64,000 bases of DNA from positions 186,001 to 250,000 of the forward strand of contig JARVLF010000008.1 in NCBI GenBank assembly GCA_030849465.1. The letters are read 5' to 3'. The notes beneath the pieces are model-generated. The model was not told the DNA's origin. It worked only from the letters and a program-made list of their open reading frames with translations, and did no database searches. This DNA comes from Moesziomyces globuligerus. Lineage: Eukaryota > Basidiomycota > Ustilaginomycetes > Ustilaginales > Ustilaginaceae. Of the stretch, positions 51,301 through 60,991 are shown one piece after another. Position 1 is the first letter of the stretch, and every line of letters starts with the position of its first letter. The translations under genes were made by a program, and so were the position numbers.

Positions 51301-53874
51301 TCACTTGTTCATGAGAGCCTTGATGCGCTCCTCGGCGGCGCGTGCGCGCTTTTCGCGCTCGATGCGCGCGCGCATCTCGGGCGTCAAGCCCTGCTGCTCG
51401 TCCCTCTGCTGGAGGAGCGCTCTCGGCGCCGCACTGCTGCCGCCCAGCCGGTTCGTAGTCTGGTGCGACTTCTTCTCCTCTGCGCGCACCTCGACGATGC
51501 TCTCCGGCTCCGGCGCAGGGGCAGCGGCCGCCTTTTCGGCCGCCCTGTGCGCGCGCTCGCGCGCCTTTTCGCGCATCGCCGCCCGTCGATCCTTCTGCTT
51601 GGACGTCTGGCTCTCCTCCATCTCCTCGGTCAACGCGCTCGGCACCCTCGCACCACCGACACCCATCCCGCCCCAGTCGTACCGCTCCGGCTGCTCGGCC
51701 ATCATGCGCCGGAAGACGTTGCGCACCTCCCTCGTGCTGCACAGATCGTACGCCGTCCGATGCGGCAGCTCGTCCCCCGCCTCGTCGCTCGTCGAAGCAC
51801 CCGCGGCGGCGAAGCGCTTGCGAAGCTCTCCGAGCCGCTGCGAGGCAATCGTCGGATCCGCCCCGTGGTCCTCGAGCAGCAAGCGCGCGACACTCTCGCT
51901 GCCCGCCTCGGCCGCGATCTGCAGCAGCGTCAGGGGAACCAGCCTGGCGGCAGGCGCCGACGCACCCGCCTCGCCCACCTGCTGCTCCAGCAGCCAGTCT
52001 GGCAGCGGCGCATCGATCTTGCCGCCGAGCATCTCGTCTGCATTCTTGCCGAGGAAAGTCGCGAGCGCCTCGCTGCGGTTCTTGCGCACCATCTCTACCA
52101 GCCGCGTCCACCTGCTCCGCTCCGCCTGCTCCTCCTCGGTCAGACGCGCCGGTTTGGCGGCCTTGTCGGCACGGCTCTTGGCCAGCGCGGTCGCGCGTTC
52201 GCGTGCCTTATCCTCGCGGCGTCGAACCTCGGCCTCCTTGCGCGAGCGTTGCTGGATCGCCTCGAGCGCCTCGGCCTCCTCGGCCGCAAGCTCCTCGTCC
52301 GACTTGTGCTCGACCTTGACCCTAGCGAGCTCGAGGAAGCAGCGCACCGTCTCGCCGATTGTCGGCCGCCGCGTCGGGAACGGCAGCGAGCCCAGACGGC
52401 CGTCGCTGCGCGCCGCCTCGAGCGGACTGCCGCGACTCGTCTTGGCGCCCTCCCATGACCAGAGAAGCCCGCGCGCAGCGCGAGCGCCGGCGCGAATCCA
52501 GATCTTCTCGCTGCGCGCAATCAGCTCGCGCCAGCCCGGCGAATCGAGCAGCCCGCGCACATCGTCGCCGAGCGCTGCCTCGTTGTAGCGGCGCAGCTGC
52601 GCACCCGCCGACTTGGCAAAGCGGCCCGTCGCGTCCTGTGCCGCCTGACCGCCTCCCTGCTTGCGTCGCGTCGTGTAGCGGTGAAAAGCCTTGTGCGCCA
52701 GTAGAATGAGCGAGCGATCCTCCCTCGGCCCGGCACCGCCGCGTTGGCGCCCTTGGTACGTGGTCACGTGCGGATTGAGGGCGATGACCGAGGCGGCGAA
52801 GTGGCCGCCGCCGAGCAGCAGAACCGTCCACATGCGCAGCGGAGGATCCGGATTTCTGCTGATCGTCGAGCCGGACATGGTCTCGTCGGAGGAAGACTCG
52901 GCATCCTCGCTGCCCGAATCGGACTCGTCGTACTCATCGCTGCTGCCGACGCCCTCGGACTTGACGGCGGTGGAGAGTCCGGGGATGAAGTTCTCGCCAT
53001 CGAGGACGGTCATCATGGCGGCCTTGGCAGCTTCCTGCACCTCCTTGGACTTGATGCGCTTGCCCTTCCACGCCGACTGCTTGGATCCCTGGCGAGTGAT
53101 GCGCCCGGCCTGCATGGAGGCGATGCAAGCCGCATACCACTCAGCAACGGAAGAGGGTGGGGCGATCTTGGGGGCGGAGGGTGTGCCTGGATCGGGGAAA
53201 GCGTTGCGGTGGAAGCCGAGCTGCGTCTGTGGTAGCTGGTCGGCGTCGGGTGCCGACTGCTTGGAAACAAACCAGAGGAGGGGAGCGCGCAGCTGCAGCG
53301 CCTGGAGTGCTTCTGAGGCATCGTCTTCGTCTTGGCCACCGGTCCGATCCGCTTGGTTTGTAGATTCGGATCGAAGCGAGGTGCGAGCAAGGATCTTGGT
53401 CACGAGGTCGGTCTTGACGGAAGCGGAGCGGGCGTGCTGTGCGTCTTCGTCCGACTCGAGCTCGCTTGCGCTCTCGACCTCTTCCGAGAGGCGTTCGAAG
53501 GCTTGCTCCGAGACGAGGAGGGAGCCATTCTGGACGTTTAGCTGGACGTTGTACCTGTGCCAATCGGAGCGGAAGTGTGCACGCTGCGCCGTCACGGAGG
53601 GGAAGGGTGCGCAGCCGGGACAGAGCGAACACGGCGGCACGCGCAGATGCGAAGGCTCTCGCGCTTGTGCGCCGTCGTCGGCTTCGGATGCGTGGGGAGC
53701 TGGAGGCTGCGGAGCTGCTGCGCTGGCTGTAAGGATCTGCGCTGCCTCGCCATCTTCGATTCGGGAGCGGAGCTGGAGCGTGTGATGCAAGGCTGGCGGC
53801 AGATCGAAGGCGTACAGGGGTCTTGAAAGCGCAGCGGGCTTCGGTGGGCGAGCGCCGCTAGCAGGATGCGACAT
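51301..53874 (-). CDS. VMS1: VMS1/ANKZF1 peptidyl-tRNA hydrolase of ribosome quality control
   Basis: An 857-residue protein that releases stalled nascent chains from 60S ribosome-tRNA complexes, with Cdc48 as partner. Order: a C2H2-type zinc finger (about 83-110, CSLCPGC ... HFRSDWH); the VLRF1 hydrolase domain (about 345-500), starting MWTVLLLGGGHFAASVI and carrying the catalytic-loop glutamine in TRRKQGGGQAAQD (about 405); a long basic coiled coil; ankyrin repeats (about 620-700, TLLQIAAEAGSESVARLLLEDHGADP); and a basic C-terminal helix. The C-terminus contains an exact RX5AAX2R VCP-interacting motif at R840-R850. The start at 53874 (MSHPASGAR) was preferred to the in-frame 54027 ATG, which would add 51 residues that could act as a mitochondrial presequence. 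It is head-to-head with SRP14. Confidence 0.92.
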   Translation of the reverse strand: MSHPASGARPPKPAALSRPLYAFDLPPALHHTLQLRSRIEDGEAAQILTASAAAPQPPAPHASEADDGAQAREPSHLRVPPCSLCPGCAPFPSVTAQRAHFRSDWHRYNVQLNVQNGSLLVSEQAFERLSEEVESASELESDEDAQHARSASVKTDLVTKILARTSLRSESTNQADRTGGQDEDDASEALQALQLRAPLLWFVSKQSAPDADQLPQTQLGFHRNAFPDPGTPSAPKIAPPSSVAEWYAACIASMQAGRITRQGSKQSAWKGKRIKSKEVQEAAKAAMMTVLDGENFIPGLSTAVKSEGVGSSDEYDESDSGSEDAESSSDETMSGSTISRNPDPPLRMWTVLLLGGGHFAASVIALNPHVTTYQGRQRGGAGPREDRSLILLAHKAFHRYTTRRKQGGGQAAQDATGRFAKSAGAQLRRYNEAALGDDVRGLLDSPGWRELIARSEKIWIRAGARAARGLLWSWEGAKTSRGSPLEAARSDGRLGSLPFPTRRPTIGETVRCFLELARVKVEHKSDEELAAEEAEALEAIQQRSRKEAEVRRREDKARERATALAKSRADKAAKPARLTEEEQAERSRWTRLVEMVRKNRSEALATFLGKNADEMLGGKIDAPLPDWLLEQQVGEAGASAPAARLVPLTLLQIAAEAGSESVARLLLEDHGADPTIASQRLGELRKRFAAAGASTSDEAGDELPHRTAYDLCSTREVRNVFRRMMAEQPERYDWGGMGVGGARVPSALTEEMEESQTSKQKDRRAAMREKARERAHRAAEKAAAAPAPEPESIVEVRAEEKKSHQTTNRLGGSSAAPRALLQQRDEQQGLTPEMRARIEREKRARAAEERIKALMNK

Positions 53875-54496
53875 GGCTGTACGCAGCCGGTGAGCGGTAG
53901 TGTGTAGGTACGAGTGTGTTGAGCGCAGGAGGCGTGAGTCGAGTAGCGTGCTGCTCGTCGAGAGGTAGCCGCGGATTGCCAGCGTTGTTGCTGTGTCGAC
54001 CGGGCGTGACCTGACGCTTGAGCGCAATATGGTGGCAAGGGAGCGCGGGTAGTCGACCCAAAAGTGTGCTCGTTCCAGCTCGCTGTCTAGAGAATGATCT
54101 GGGAGAAGGGAGTATGTTCGGAGGAAGCCCTGCTACATGCAATCACAGAATGATGCATGCACGACTCAGCCGGACTGAGCGCGGTCGGACTGAGCGCGGT
54201 CGGACAGACCGAGTCGCTCGACTGAGCTTTGCCCAACTGAAAGGCACCTCCCTCCGTCATTTCACTTCTTCTCAAAATTCAACGACGTCAACCGGCCGCT
54301 CAACGCGTGGAGGTGCGCCCCATCGTCCGATCCCAGCGCTCGGGGCCCGATACAAAATTAAAGATCAAATCGCGCCAAGTGGACGTCGGCTCACGCGAGC
54401 CAACGGCAGCTAAGGGAGCTTCGTCGCAACTCAACCGTTGCATCTCCTCCTGATCTGTCCTGTTCTGTCAACGCACTGCAGCATACCACAACCACC
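53875..54496. promoter_or_regulatory. Bidirectional promoter region VMS1/SRP14
   Basis: A 622-bp gap between divergent starts. It contains a 15-bp repeat cggactgagcgcggt (54171-54205; two full copies plus a partial). The SRP14-proximal leader is AT-richer than its surroundings (about 54350-54370). Both promoters must lie here. Confidence 0.5.
54171..54205 (+). repeat. CGGACTGAGCGCGGT 15-bp tandem repeat
   Basis: Two exact copies and a third partial copy (cggac) at 54171, 54186 and 54201, inside the VMS1/SRP14 promoter region. Confidence 0.85.
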
Positions 54497-55114
54497 ATGA
54501 CGTTGACAAACGAGCAGGTAAGTACATGTCCGGTTCCCGAGTCGAGATGGGCAGGATCACTGACAGACATCCTGTGGATTGCACTCGGGCAGTTCCTCGA
54601 CCAGCTGGCCAAGCTCTTTGAGCAGAGCACCTCGAAGCACTCGGTCTACATCACATCCAAGAAGGCGCCCGCATCAGCAGCTAAGGATGACGACGTCGAC
54701 ATGACGCCTTCGTCGTCATCGTCTTCGTCTGGGCTCAAGGATGCCATCCTCTTCCGTGCCACCGACGGCGTGTCTGGCAGCAGCAAGGTCAAGATCAGCA
54801 CGCTCGTGCCCGCCTCGAAGCTCGCCACCTTCCAGAGCGCCTACCTACCGCTGCTGAGGACACACCTCTCCGCTGGACTCCGGAAGCGCGACAAGGCCAA
54901 GGAACGCAAGATCGAAAAGGCGCGCGAGCAGAGCCGGAAGAAGCTCGTCCAGAGCGTCGACGGCAAGGAAAAGCTCATCACCAACAAGGTCGGAAGCAAG
55001 CGCGGTGCGGGACGTCGCAAGCGTCAACGCGCGCTCGTCAAGGGCCTTGCGCTGCGCAAGGAAAAGGCCAAGGAAGCCAAGAGGAAGCAACAAGCCACCA
55101 AGCCGAGCAGCTAG
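54497..55114 (+). CDS. SRP14: Signal recognition particle subunit SRP14
   Basis: Alu-domain protein of the signal recognition particle, involved in elongation arrest during targeting to the ER. Exon 1 (54497-54517) encodes only MTLTNEQ; a 75-nt intron (gtaagt...gggcag) is removed; exon 2 is 54593-55114; the product is 180 residues. The junction gives NEQ-FLDQLAKLFEQS, the usual SRP14 start. The fold continues with SVYITSKK, LFRATDG, KVKISTLV and FQSAYLPLLRTHLSAGLRKRDK, followed by a lysine/arginine-rich tail. The tail is longer than in human SRP14 and resembles other fungal versions. The intron contains no in-frame stop and its length is a multiple of three, so an unspliced message would encode an insert of 25 residues. 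Confidence 0.92.
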   Translation: MTLTNEQVSTCPVPESRWAGSLTDILWIALGQFLDQLAKLFEQSTSKHSVYITSKKAPASAAKDDDVDMTPSSSSSSSGLKDAILFRATDGVSGSSKVKISTLVPASKLATFQSAYLPLLRTHLSAGLRKRDKAKERKIEKAREQSRKKLVQSVDGKEKLITNKVGSKRGAGRRKRQRALVKGLALRKEKAKEAKRKQQATKPSS

Positions 55115-55697
55115 ACACCATCCTTGCCTCGATCTGGCCAGCCTACTACCAATTTCGCTTGATCGATACTTCAACACGAAGCATTCACTCCCTCATTGCG
55201 TCTCGCTGTGCTAGCGAAATGTCGCGCACCCAGAGCATTCTACAGTCTTCAGGCCGATGCGATGTGACCCGAGACATGCGGACGTGGGGGAAGAGCAGAA
55301 ACTGTGAGGTCGAGAGAGTTGACAGATTCGGTAAAATCGGCGCTGGTGGCCGGTGTGGAGTGACGATCCGAGTGAGTGAAGCGCGTGTGACTGACTGCGA
55401 GGAGAGCTGAGGCTGCCGGCGCTGGGCGGTTGGCGGTTGGGCCAGCTGCTCGGCTCGAGCGATCCAAGCCGGCCGCTGGACACGCCTCCACCCACTCCAC
55501 CATCTCATCACCATCAGCGGCGCCGACATCCAGCTCAGCCAGCTTCAGTCACACCCACACACGCAGCAGACACCTCCACACACCTCGACGACACCCAGCG
55601 AGTGACAACATCTGCATGCCTTCATAGCCCAGTTATTGGTATCACGGATACGCTTGCGGCATCTGCGCGCGCTTGATCCTCCACCTCGCTGCATGGA
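55115..55697. promoter_or_regulatory. Intergenic region SRP14 to MIL1-like gene
   Basis: 583 bp between two plus-strand genes: the SRP14 3' flank followed by the CAC/ACAC-rich leader of the next gene (about 55490-55600). Nothing else was recognised. Confidence 0.45.
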
Positions 55698-58600
55698 ATG
55701 AGCTCGTCGCACAAACTCGGCGTCATGGCGGCCGACGACGATGACGAATGGCAGTCCATGCCAGTCGAGGATGCCAAGAATGCTCAGGCTTCCATTCCCA
55801 TCTCGGCCTACTCGAATCCGTACGACCTCCCCTACGGCGACGAGGAGGAAGACGACTCGGACCCAGACGATCCGCGCCGATTCCGCTCGCTTCCCTCCCG
55901 TTCCTCCGCCCGCAACCAGCCCAGTCGCACCGCCAGCGGCAAGCTTCACAAGCGCACAAACGCAAAATCACAGTACCTCACCGACCCCGCCAAGCTCGCA
56001 GGCAGCTCCACGTCCGCGCGATCTCACAACACCGCCACCAACGCTACGGGAAAGCATCTCGACATCGACGACGCTAGGGGCTACGATTGGCGTTCCAAAC
56101 CGGCGAGCAAGGACAACGCTGAGGACCAAGACGACAGCGACGGCGAGAAGGGCTACACGCAGCTTCGTCTCGATGAGGACGAAGAGGCCGAGCAGCTCCA
56201 CGCTGCCACCGAATACCTCTTTCAGGATGGTAGCCGACACGACCCGTACGGAGACAACTCTTCCGCAACCCCGCTCAACCAGATGAAGACCACCAAGCAG
56301 CTGCTCTCCGAAGGCCAGAAGATCGCATACGTCGGCCTCTGCAGCTTGATAGCCTCCGAAATGGTCCGCCAGATGCAAAGGGTCCCTGGCAAGAACCTTG
56401 ACGGCGCAAAGAAGAGCATCGACGCCTGGAAGGTCAAAGTTATGGCCCGCCTCTACCAGCACATGGACATCGAGAGCTCCGAACAGCGCATGATCGAATC
56501 CTTGGCAGAGCACGGCGTCCTCGCCACCGACCTCGCTCCTTCGCTCATCACTACTCAGACCATCGACAATCCTGACTTCGACCCCGAAGCCCTCAAGGAG
56601 CTCCAAGAGGAGCAAGAGCTTGAGGCCCAGCAACAGCAACAGCAACACTCCGCCAAGGAGAAGCCGGACATGAGCGCAGACACAGTCGAGTCAAAGGCGG
56701 AGACCTCTGTTCCTGAACCACCTCCATTGCCCACCCCTGCTGAGGCTGCCACAAGAGAGGACAACCTGCCTTCTGTCGGCGAATCATTCGAGGAAGCAGA
56801 CGGGGACCTCGGCTCTGCTCTGCCGGATCGGACAAAAAGAGCGAGCAGAGGTGGGGCAGAGCGATCCGGAGAAAGTCCACAAGCCAACTCCAGAAGGCAA
56901 GGCAGCTCAGCACAAGACGAGGAGATCGATCTCGGGATTCAGCAAGATGCACCACTCGACGCGCGCGAAAAGCCGGAGTCGGACGAGGGCAGTGACATTG
57001 GCGCGCAACGCACAGACAAGAGCGGTGCGAGAGAGGGCACAGCCGCATCGACGACCTCTCGACCTGCCTCTATGGCCTCTACAGCGACTGTCATTGCGGA
57101 TCCCAACACGGCCTCGCAGCTTGCGAATGCCGTCGATGCGACAGATGGCGCTGACGCACCTGTAGATGCCGACGTCGGACCGGGCTCGATCACCACCACG
57201 CTCGGCCTGACCAAAGAGCCGCAGGCTGTCGAGCCGCCTCCCGGTGCGCTGGATGGCGTCACCACCAGCATCAGCAGCACGGACGCCACCATCACTCTGG
57301 ATCTGCGCTGGACGGTCCTCTGTGACCTCTTCCTCGTGCTCACCGCCGACAGCGTCTACGACGCCCGCTCGCGTGTGCTGCTCGAGCGCGTCGCTTCCGA
57401 GCTCGGCCTCACCTGGATGGACGTCACGCAGTTCGAAAAGCGCATCACCGACGCGCTCGAGATCGAGGAGGGCGTCGAGAGTCTCAGCGACCAATCCGCC
57501 GTCACGCAGCGCATGCTCATGGCTCGCAAGAAGCGCCTCGTCATGATGGGTCTGGCCACCGTCGGCGGCGGTCTCGTCATCGGCCTTTCGGCCGGTCTGC
57601 TTGCGCCGGTCATCGGTGCAGGTATGGGCGCTGCACTAGGAGCCGTCGGCATCAGCGGCACGGGCAGCTTCTTAGGCGGCGTGGGAGGAGCTGCCCTGAT
57701 CACATCCACGGGTACCGTGGGTGGCATGAGCCTAGCTGGGCGTGGTATGAGCCGCCGCACACGAAGCGTCAAGACCTTCGAGTTCAAGCCGATCCACAAC
57801 AACAAGCGGGTCAACGCCATCATCACGGTGCCCGGCTTCATGAGCGGCCCGTTGGATGACGTACGCCTGCCGTTCAGCGTGATCGACAGCGTCATGGGCG
57901 ATCTGTTCAGTGTCTTTTGGGAACCGGACATGATGCAGGAGATGGGCAATGCGCTCGGCTTACTCTGGAACGAGACCATCGTGCAGGGCGTCCAACAGGC
58001 GCTGGCCTTGACGGTGGCTGGCGCGAGTGCCATGTTCACCGCGTTGGCGTGGCCTCTCTGGCTGACCAAGCTCGGGTACCTGATCGACAATCCCTGGTCT
58101 AACGCGTTGGATCGAGCTCAGGCGGCGGGTCTCATCCTTGCCGATACGCTGTCGAAGCGTCAGCTCGGCGTCCGCCCGATCACGCTGGTCGGATACAGTC
58201 TGGGCGCTCGCGTGATCTTCTACGCGCTCGTAGAGCTCAGTCGGATGAAGGCGTACGGCATCGTGCAGAACGTCTACATTATGGGCGCACCTGTGACGGC
58301 CAAGGACGAGACGTGGAAGGAGGCCAGGAGCATCGTTTCAGGCCGCTTTGTCAGCGCCTTTTCGCGCACCGACTGGATCCTGGGCTACCTGCATCGTGCA
58401 GCCTCGGGAGGTCTGCGCAGCATCGCCGGCCTCCATCCGGTCGAGCGGGTGCAGGACATTGAGAATGTCGATGTGACGCACGTGGTTCCCGGCCATCTGG
58501 GTTACCGGCCGCTGATGCCGCTGGTGCTGGGCGAGCTCGGCTTCCGCACGACCGCAGACTACTTTGACGAGCCCGAGGATCTGAATGCGATCCCGGAACG

Positions 58601-59807
58601 GCAAGTGGTTCCGGAAGGAGCGCCGAGCGAAGCGGAGCTCAAGACGGTGACGACCAAGACGGGTGGATTTGGCAAGATCTTCCGACGCAAAGGCTCGAGC
58701 ACGACGAGCAGCCAGAGTGCGACGCCGGTGCGTTCGCAGTCGGCTGCTGGATCTGCGGCGGGCGCTGCGGCTGCGACGGGTGGGCAGGCAGAGTACGACG
58801 AGTACGAGGACGACGACCTGCCGCCGCGGGTGGAGACGACGCAAGTCGAAGCGACGAGCGAGGTGACGGAAGCCAAGCAGACGCAGGAGGAGATCGTCAA
58901 GCAGTCGGTCGCGCGCGTCGAGGCAGTGCGGTCGTCTCACAACGATTCGAGCCGCGCCGCGACGCCCGAGGCGGACCGTCCGAGCTCGACGAGTGCGCAT
59001 TTCGATACCGAGGCGATCCTGCGCGAGCTGCGCGAGTCGGGCATCGAGGTGAAGGAGCTGGAAAGCTCGCTGCCGCCGCTACCGCTGGCTCGTGCCGCGC
59101 AAGCATCTGCGCGCGAGGACCAGCCCAAGAGCGGTGCTTCGGACCGTCTGGGCGATTCGAGCGGGGCGAAGGCGTCGACCGCAAGTGCGACGGCGGTGGT
59201 CGAGCGAGGGGGTTTGGATGCGGCGGCGCCGTCCTTTGCGCCGGCGAGTCAGGTAGCGGCAGCGCCGCAGAATGGCGGGGTCTCGCTCACATTTGCCTCT
59301 TACGACGACGACGACATCCAGCTTGGCTCGAGTCCCGTCGCGACCGAAGTGGCCCTGGGCGGTGCGGGGGGCAAGGGTGAGGAGCTGGGCAAGTACGGGC
59401 TGTCTCCTTCGGCGGTGAGAGAACTAGAGAATCGGTTCAAGATCGGGGGCACGGGTGGAGCGGCGTTTTCGGGCGCGGTGGCTCCGCTGGCCGAAGAGGG
59501 ATGGGCGCCAAGCGAAAGCGGGTGGGGATTAGCGCGACCGGATACATCGTACGACGGCTCGATGGGGACCAAGAGTGCGAGCGAGGCGATGCCGACGAGC
59601 ACGAGCTTGGGATTCGCGGATGCGCTGACGCCGACGCACGAGCGGAGGTTGGAGGCGCTGACGCCGCCGAGTGCGGCGGTGGGTAGGGGCTTTGACTTTA
59701 CGAGTGCGCTGGGCGGCGGATCGGGTGGGTCTGCCGATCGCAGTACCCGGGAGACGGGCTCGGCCGCCAAGATTGAGCCCGACCCTTGGGCGGAGAATCC
59801 ATGGTGA
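55698..59807 (+). CDS. MIL1/TMCO4-family protein (DUF726, alpha/beta-hydrolase fold, membrane-anchored)
   Basis: A 1369-residue protein. The N-terminal 570 residues are acidic and mostly disordered, with a WQSMP motif at residues 18-22 and a helical block (about 200-290, QLLSEGQKIAYVGLCSLIASEM) typical of the family. A Gly/Ala-rich membrane hairpin spans about 615-680. The hydrolase-like domain follows (about 700-960), with FMSGPLDDVRLPF, FWEPDMMQEMGNAL and the nucleophile elbow GYSLGAR (Ser about 834). The rest is disordered and ends DPWAENPW. Yeast Mil1 (YFL034W) binds the AP-1 mu-chain Apm2 through WQEMP and recruits it to membranes; human TMCO4 shares the fold. Catalytic activity is unproven in the family. 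It is single-exon; the second Met at 55725 is an alternative start. Confidence 0.85.
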   Translation: MSSSHKLGVMAADDDDEWQSMPVEDAKNAQASIPISAYSNPYDLPYGDEEEDDSDPDDPRRFRSLPSRSSARNQPSRTASGKLHKRTNAKSQYLTDPAKLAGSSTSARSHNTATNATGKHLDIDDARGYDWRSKPASKDNAEDQDDSDGEKGYTQLRLDEDEEAEQLHAATEYLFQDGSRHDPYGDNSSATPLNQMKTTKQLLSEGQKIAYVGLCSLIASEMVRQMQRVPGKNLDGAKKSIDAWKVKVMARLYQHMDIESSEQRMIESLAEHGVLATDLAPSLITTQTIDNPDFDPEALKELQEEQELEAQQQQQQHSAKEKPDMSADTVESKAETSVPEPPPLPTPAEAATREDNLPSVGESFEEADGDLGSALPDRTKRASRGGAERSGESPQANSRRQGSSAQDEEIDLGIQQDAPLDAREKPESDEGSDIGAQRTDKSGAREGTAASTTSRPASMASTATVIADPNTASQLANAVDATDGADAPVDADVGPGSITTTLGLTKEPQAVEPPPGALDGVTTSISSTDATITLDLRWTVLCDLFLVLTADSVYDARSRVLLERVASELGLTWMDVTQFEKRITDALEIEEGVESLSDQSAVTQRMLMARKKRLVMMGLATVGGGLVIGLSAGLLAPVIGAGMGAALGAVGISGTGSFLGGVGGAALITSTGTVGGMSLAGRGMSRRTRSVKTFEFKPIHNNKRVNAIITVPGFMSGPLDDVRLPFSVIDSVMGDLFSVFWEPDMMQEMGNALGLLWNETIVQGVQQALALTVAGASAMFTALAWPLWLTKLGYLIDNPWSNALDRAQAAGLILADTLSKRQLGVRPITLVGYSLGARVIFYALVELSRMKAYGIVQNVYIMGAPVTAKDETWKEARSIVSGRFVSAFSRTDWILGYLHRAASGGLRSIAGLHPVERVQDIENVDVTHVVPGHLGYRPLMPLVLGELGFRTTADYFDEPEDLNAIPERQVVPEGAPSEAELKTVTTKTGGFGKIFRRKGSSTTSSQSATPVRSQSAAGSAAGAAAATGGQAEYDEYEDDDLPPRVETTQVEATSEVTEAKQTQEEIVKQSVARVEAVRSSHNDSSRAATPEADRPSSTSAHFDTEAILRELRESGIEVKELESSLPPLPLARAAQASAREDQPKSGASDRLGDSSGAKASTASATAVVERGGLDAAAPSFAPASQVAAAPQNGGVSLTFASYDDDDIQLGSSPVATEVALGGAGGKGEELGKYGLSPSAVRELENRFKIGGTGGAAFSGAVAPLAEEGWAPSESGWGLARPDTSYDGSMGTKSASEAMPTSTSLGFADALTPTHERRLEALTPPSAAVGRGFDFTSALGGGSGGSADRSTRETGSAAKIEPDPWAENPW

Positions 59808-60959
59808 AGACTAGGACGTGGTGTAATTCTTCCGAAAATCACAGTGCTAGCTTGGGCTGAACGATGCGTAGGCGCAGCTGCGATCTTTGCATCTACAAGC
59901 CCAAGCGCGTGTGTGCGAGAAGAAGGCGATAGCATGATGCAGGGAAGATTCAAGGGTACTGCTGCGGCCGCCAAGAACGGAGTTCGTTCGGTGTGGACAG
60001 CTTGGTTGTTTGTCTGGGTCGAGCCGAGGTTGCGAGGTCAAACCACGTGTAGAGCGCGGACTGAACTTGCCGCCTGGAGCAGCTACTTAGCCGCGGCGGC
60101 GGGCGGTTTGGGTGGGTCAGATGGACAGCAATGTGGTGCTCCTGAAGCGGCGGGTATGAGTCGATCGACAGAGCTAAGGCTGGAGAAGGGCAGAACAAAT
60201 TACGCGCGCGTGCGGCAGGCTGACGACAGCTTCAAGCACGGTGACGTTGACGAGGGGTTCAGCTGGTACGGTACGGTAAAAAAGAGATCGGATCGGATCG
60301 GTTGGTCAAACGTGTACGGTACCCTTGCTTGCACTATGGAACCCTAGCATTGACCCTTTGGTTGCGACACGAGATCGGCATTTGACCCAGCAGATTACTC
60401 TTCCCGAACCGAGGGATGCAAAGATGATGGATGGATGCACCCCCCCCCCCAGCCAAAGCGCCAACCCCTCCGGCCGCTTGTGGATCTCTGTTGCGCCAAA
60501 ACGGCGGATCTGCGAAGAAAAGGCAATGCCGATCGGCAATCTCTGAGCTAGAAGGCTCGAGCGGTCGCTCCGGACCGGTGACTGTGTTTGGCTGGAAACC
60601 ACAGTCAGACAGACACACCCACGGGATCGAACATTGTGACGCAGTTTGAGGGCCAAGTTGAAACGCGACGCAGACAAGGTCAGCCGTGAGATGGATGCCG
60701 TGCGCATCGCCAGTGCAAAGCAGCGTGCGTCAAGTGGAAATTCTACTTTTTTGAAGAAAAAAAAAAAAGATTTTCCAGGCTCTCCCAAAGGCAACATGCG
60801 GAAATCGCCAACGATGACGGTCCGGTACAGCTCCCCAGCCACTCGAAAGCAGGTTTGGGGCTTTCTTCCTGGGCCCCATCTCGCCGTGCGCCAGATCAAA
60901 CCGAAAACACCGGCCCCCATCGCACTGGGTCGGATGCGACTGCCTCTGCCCAAGACGGC

Positions 60960-60991
<32 letters not shown>

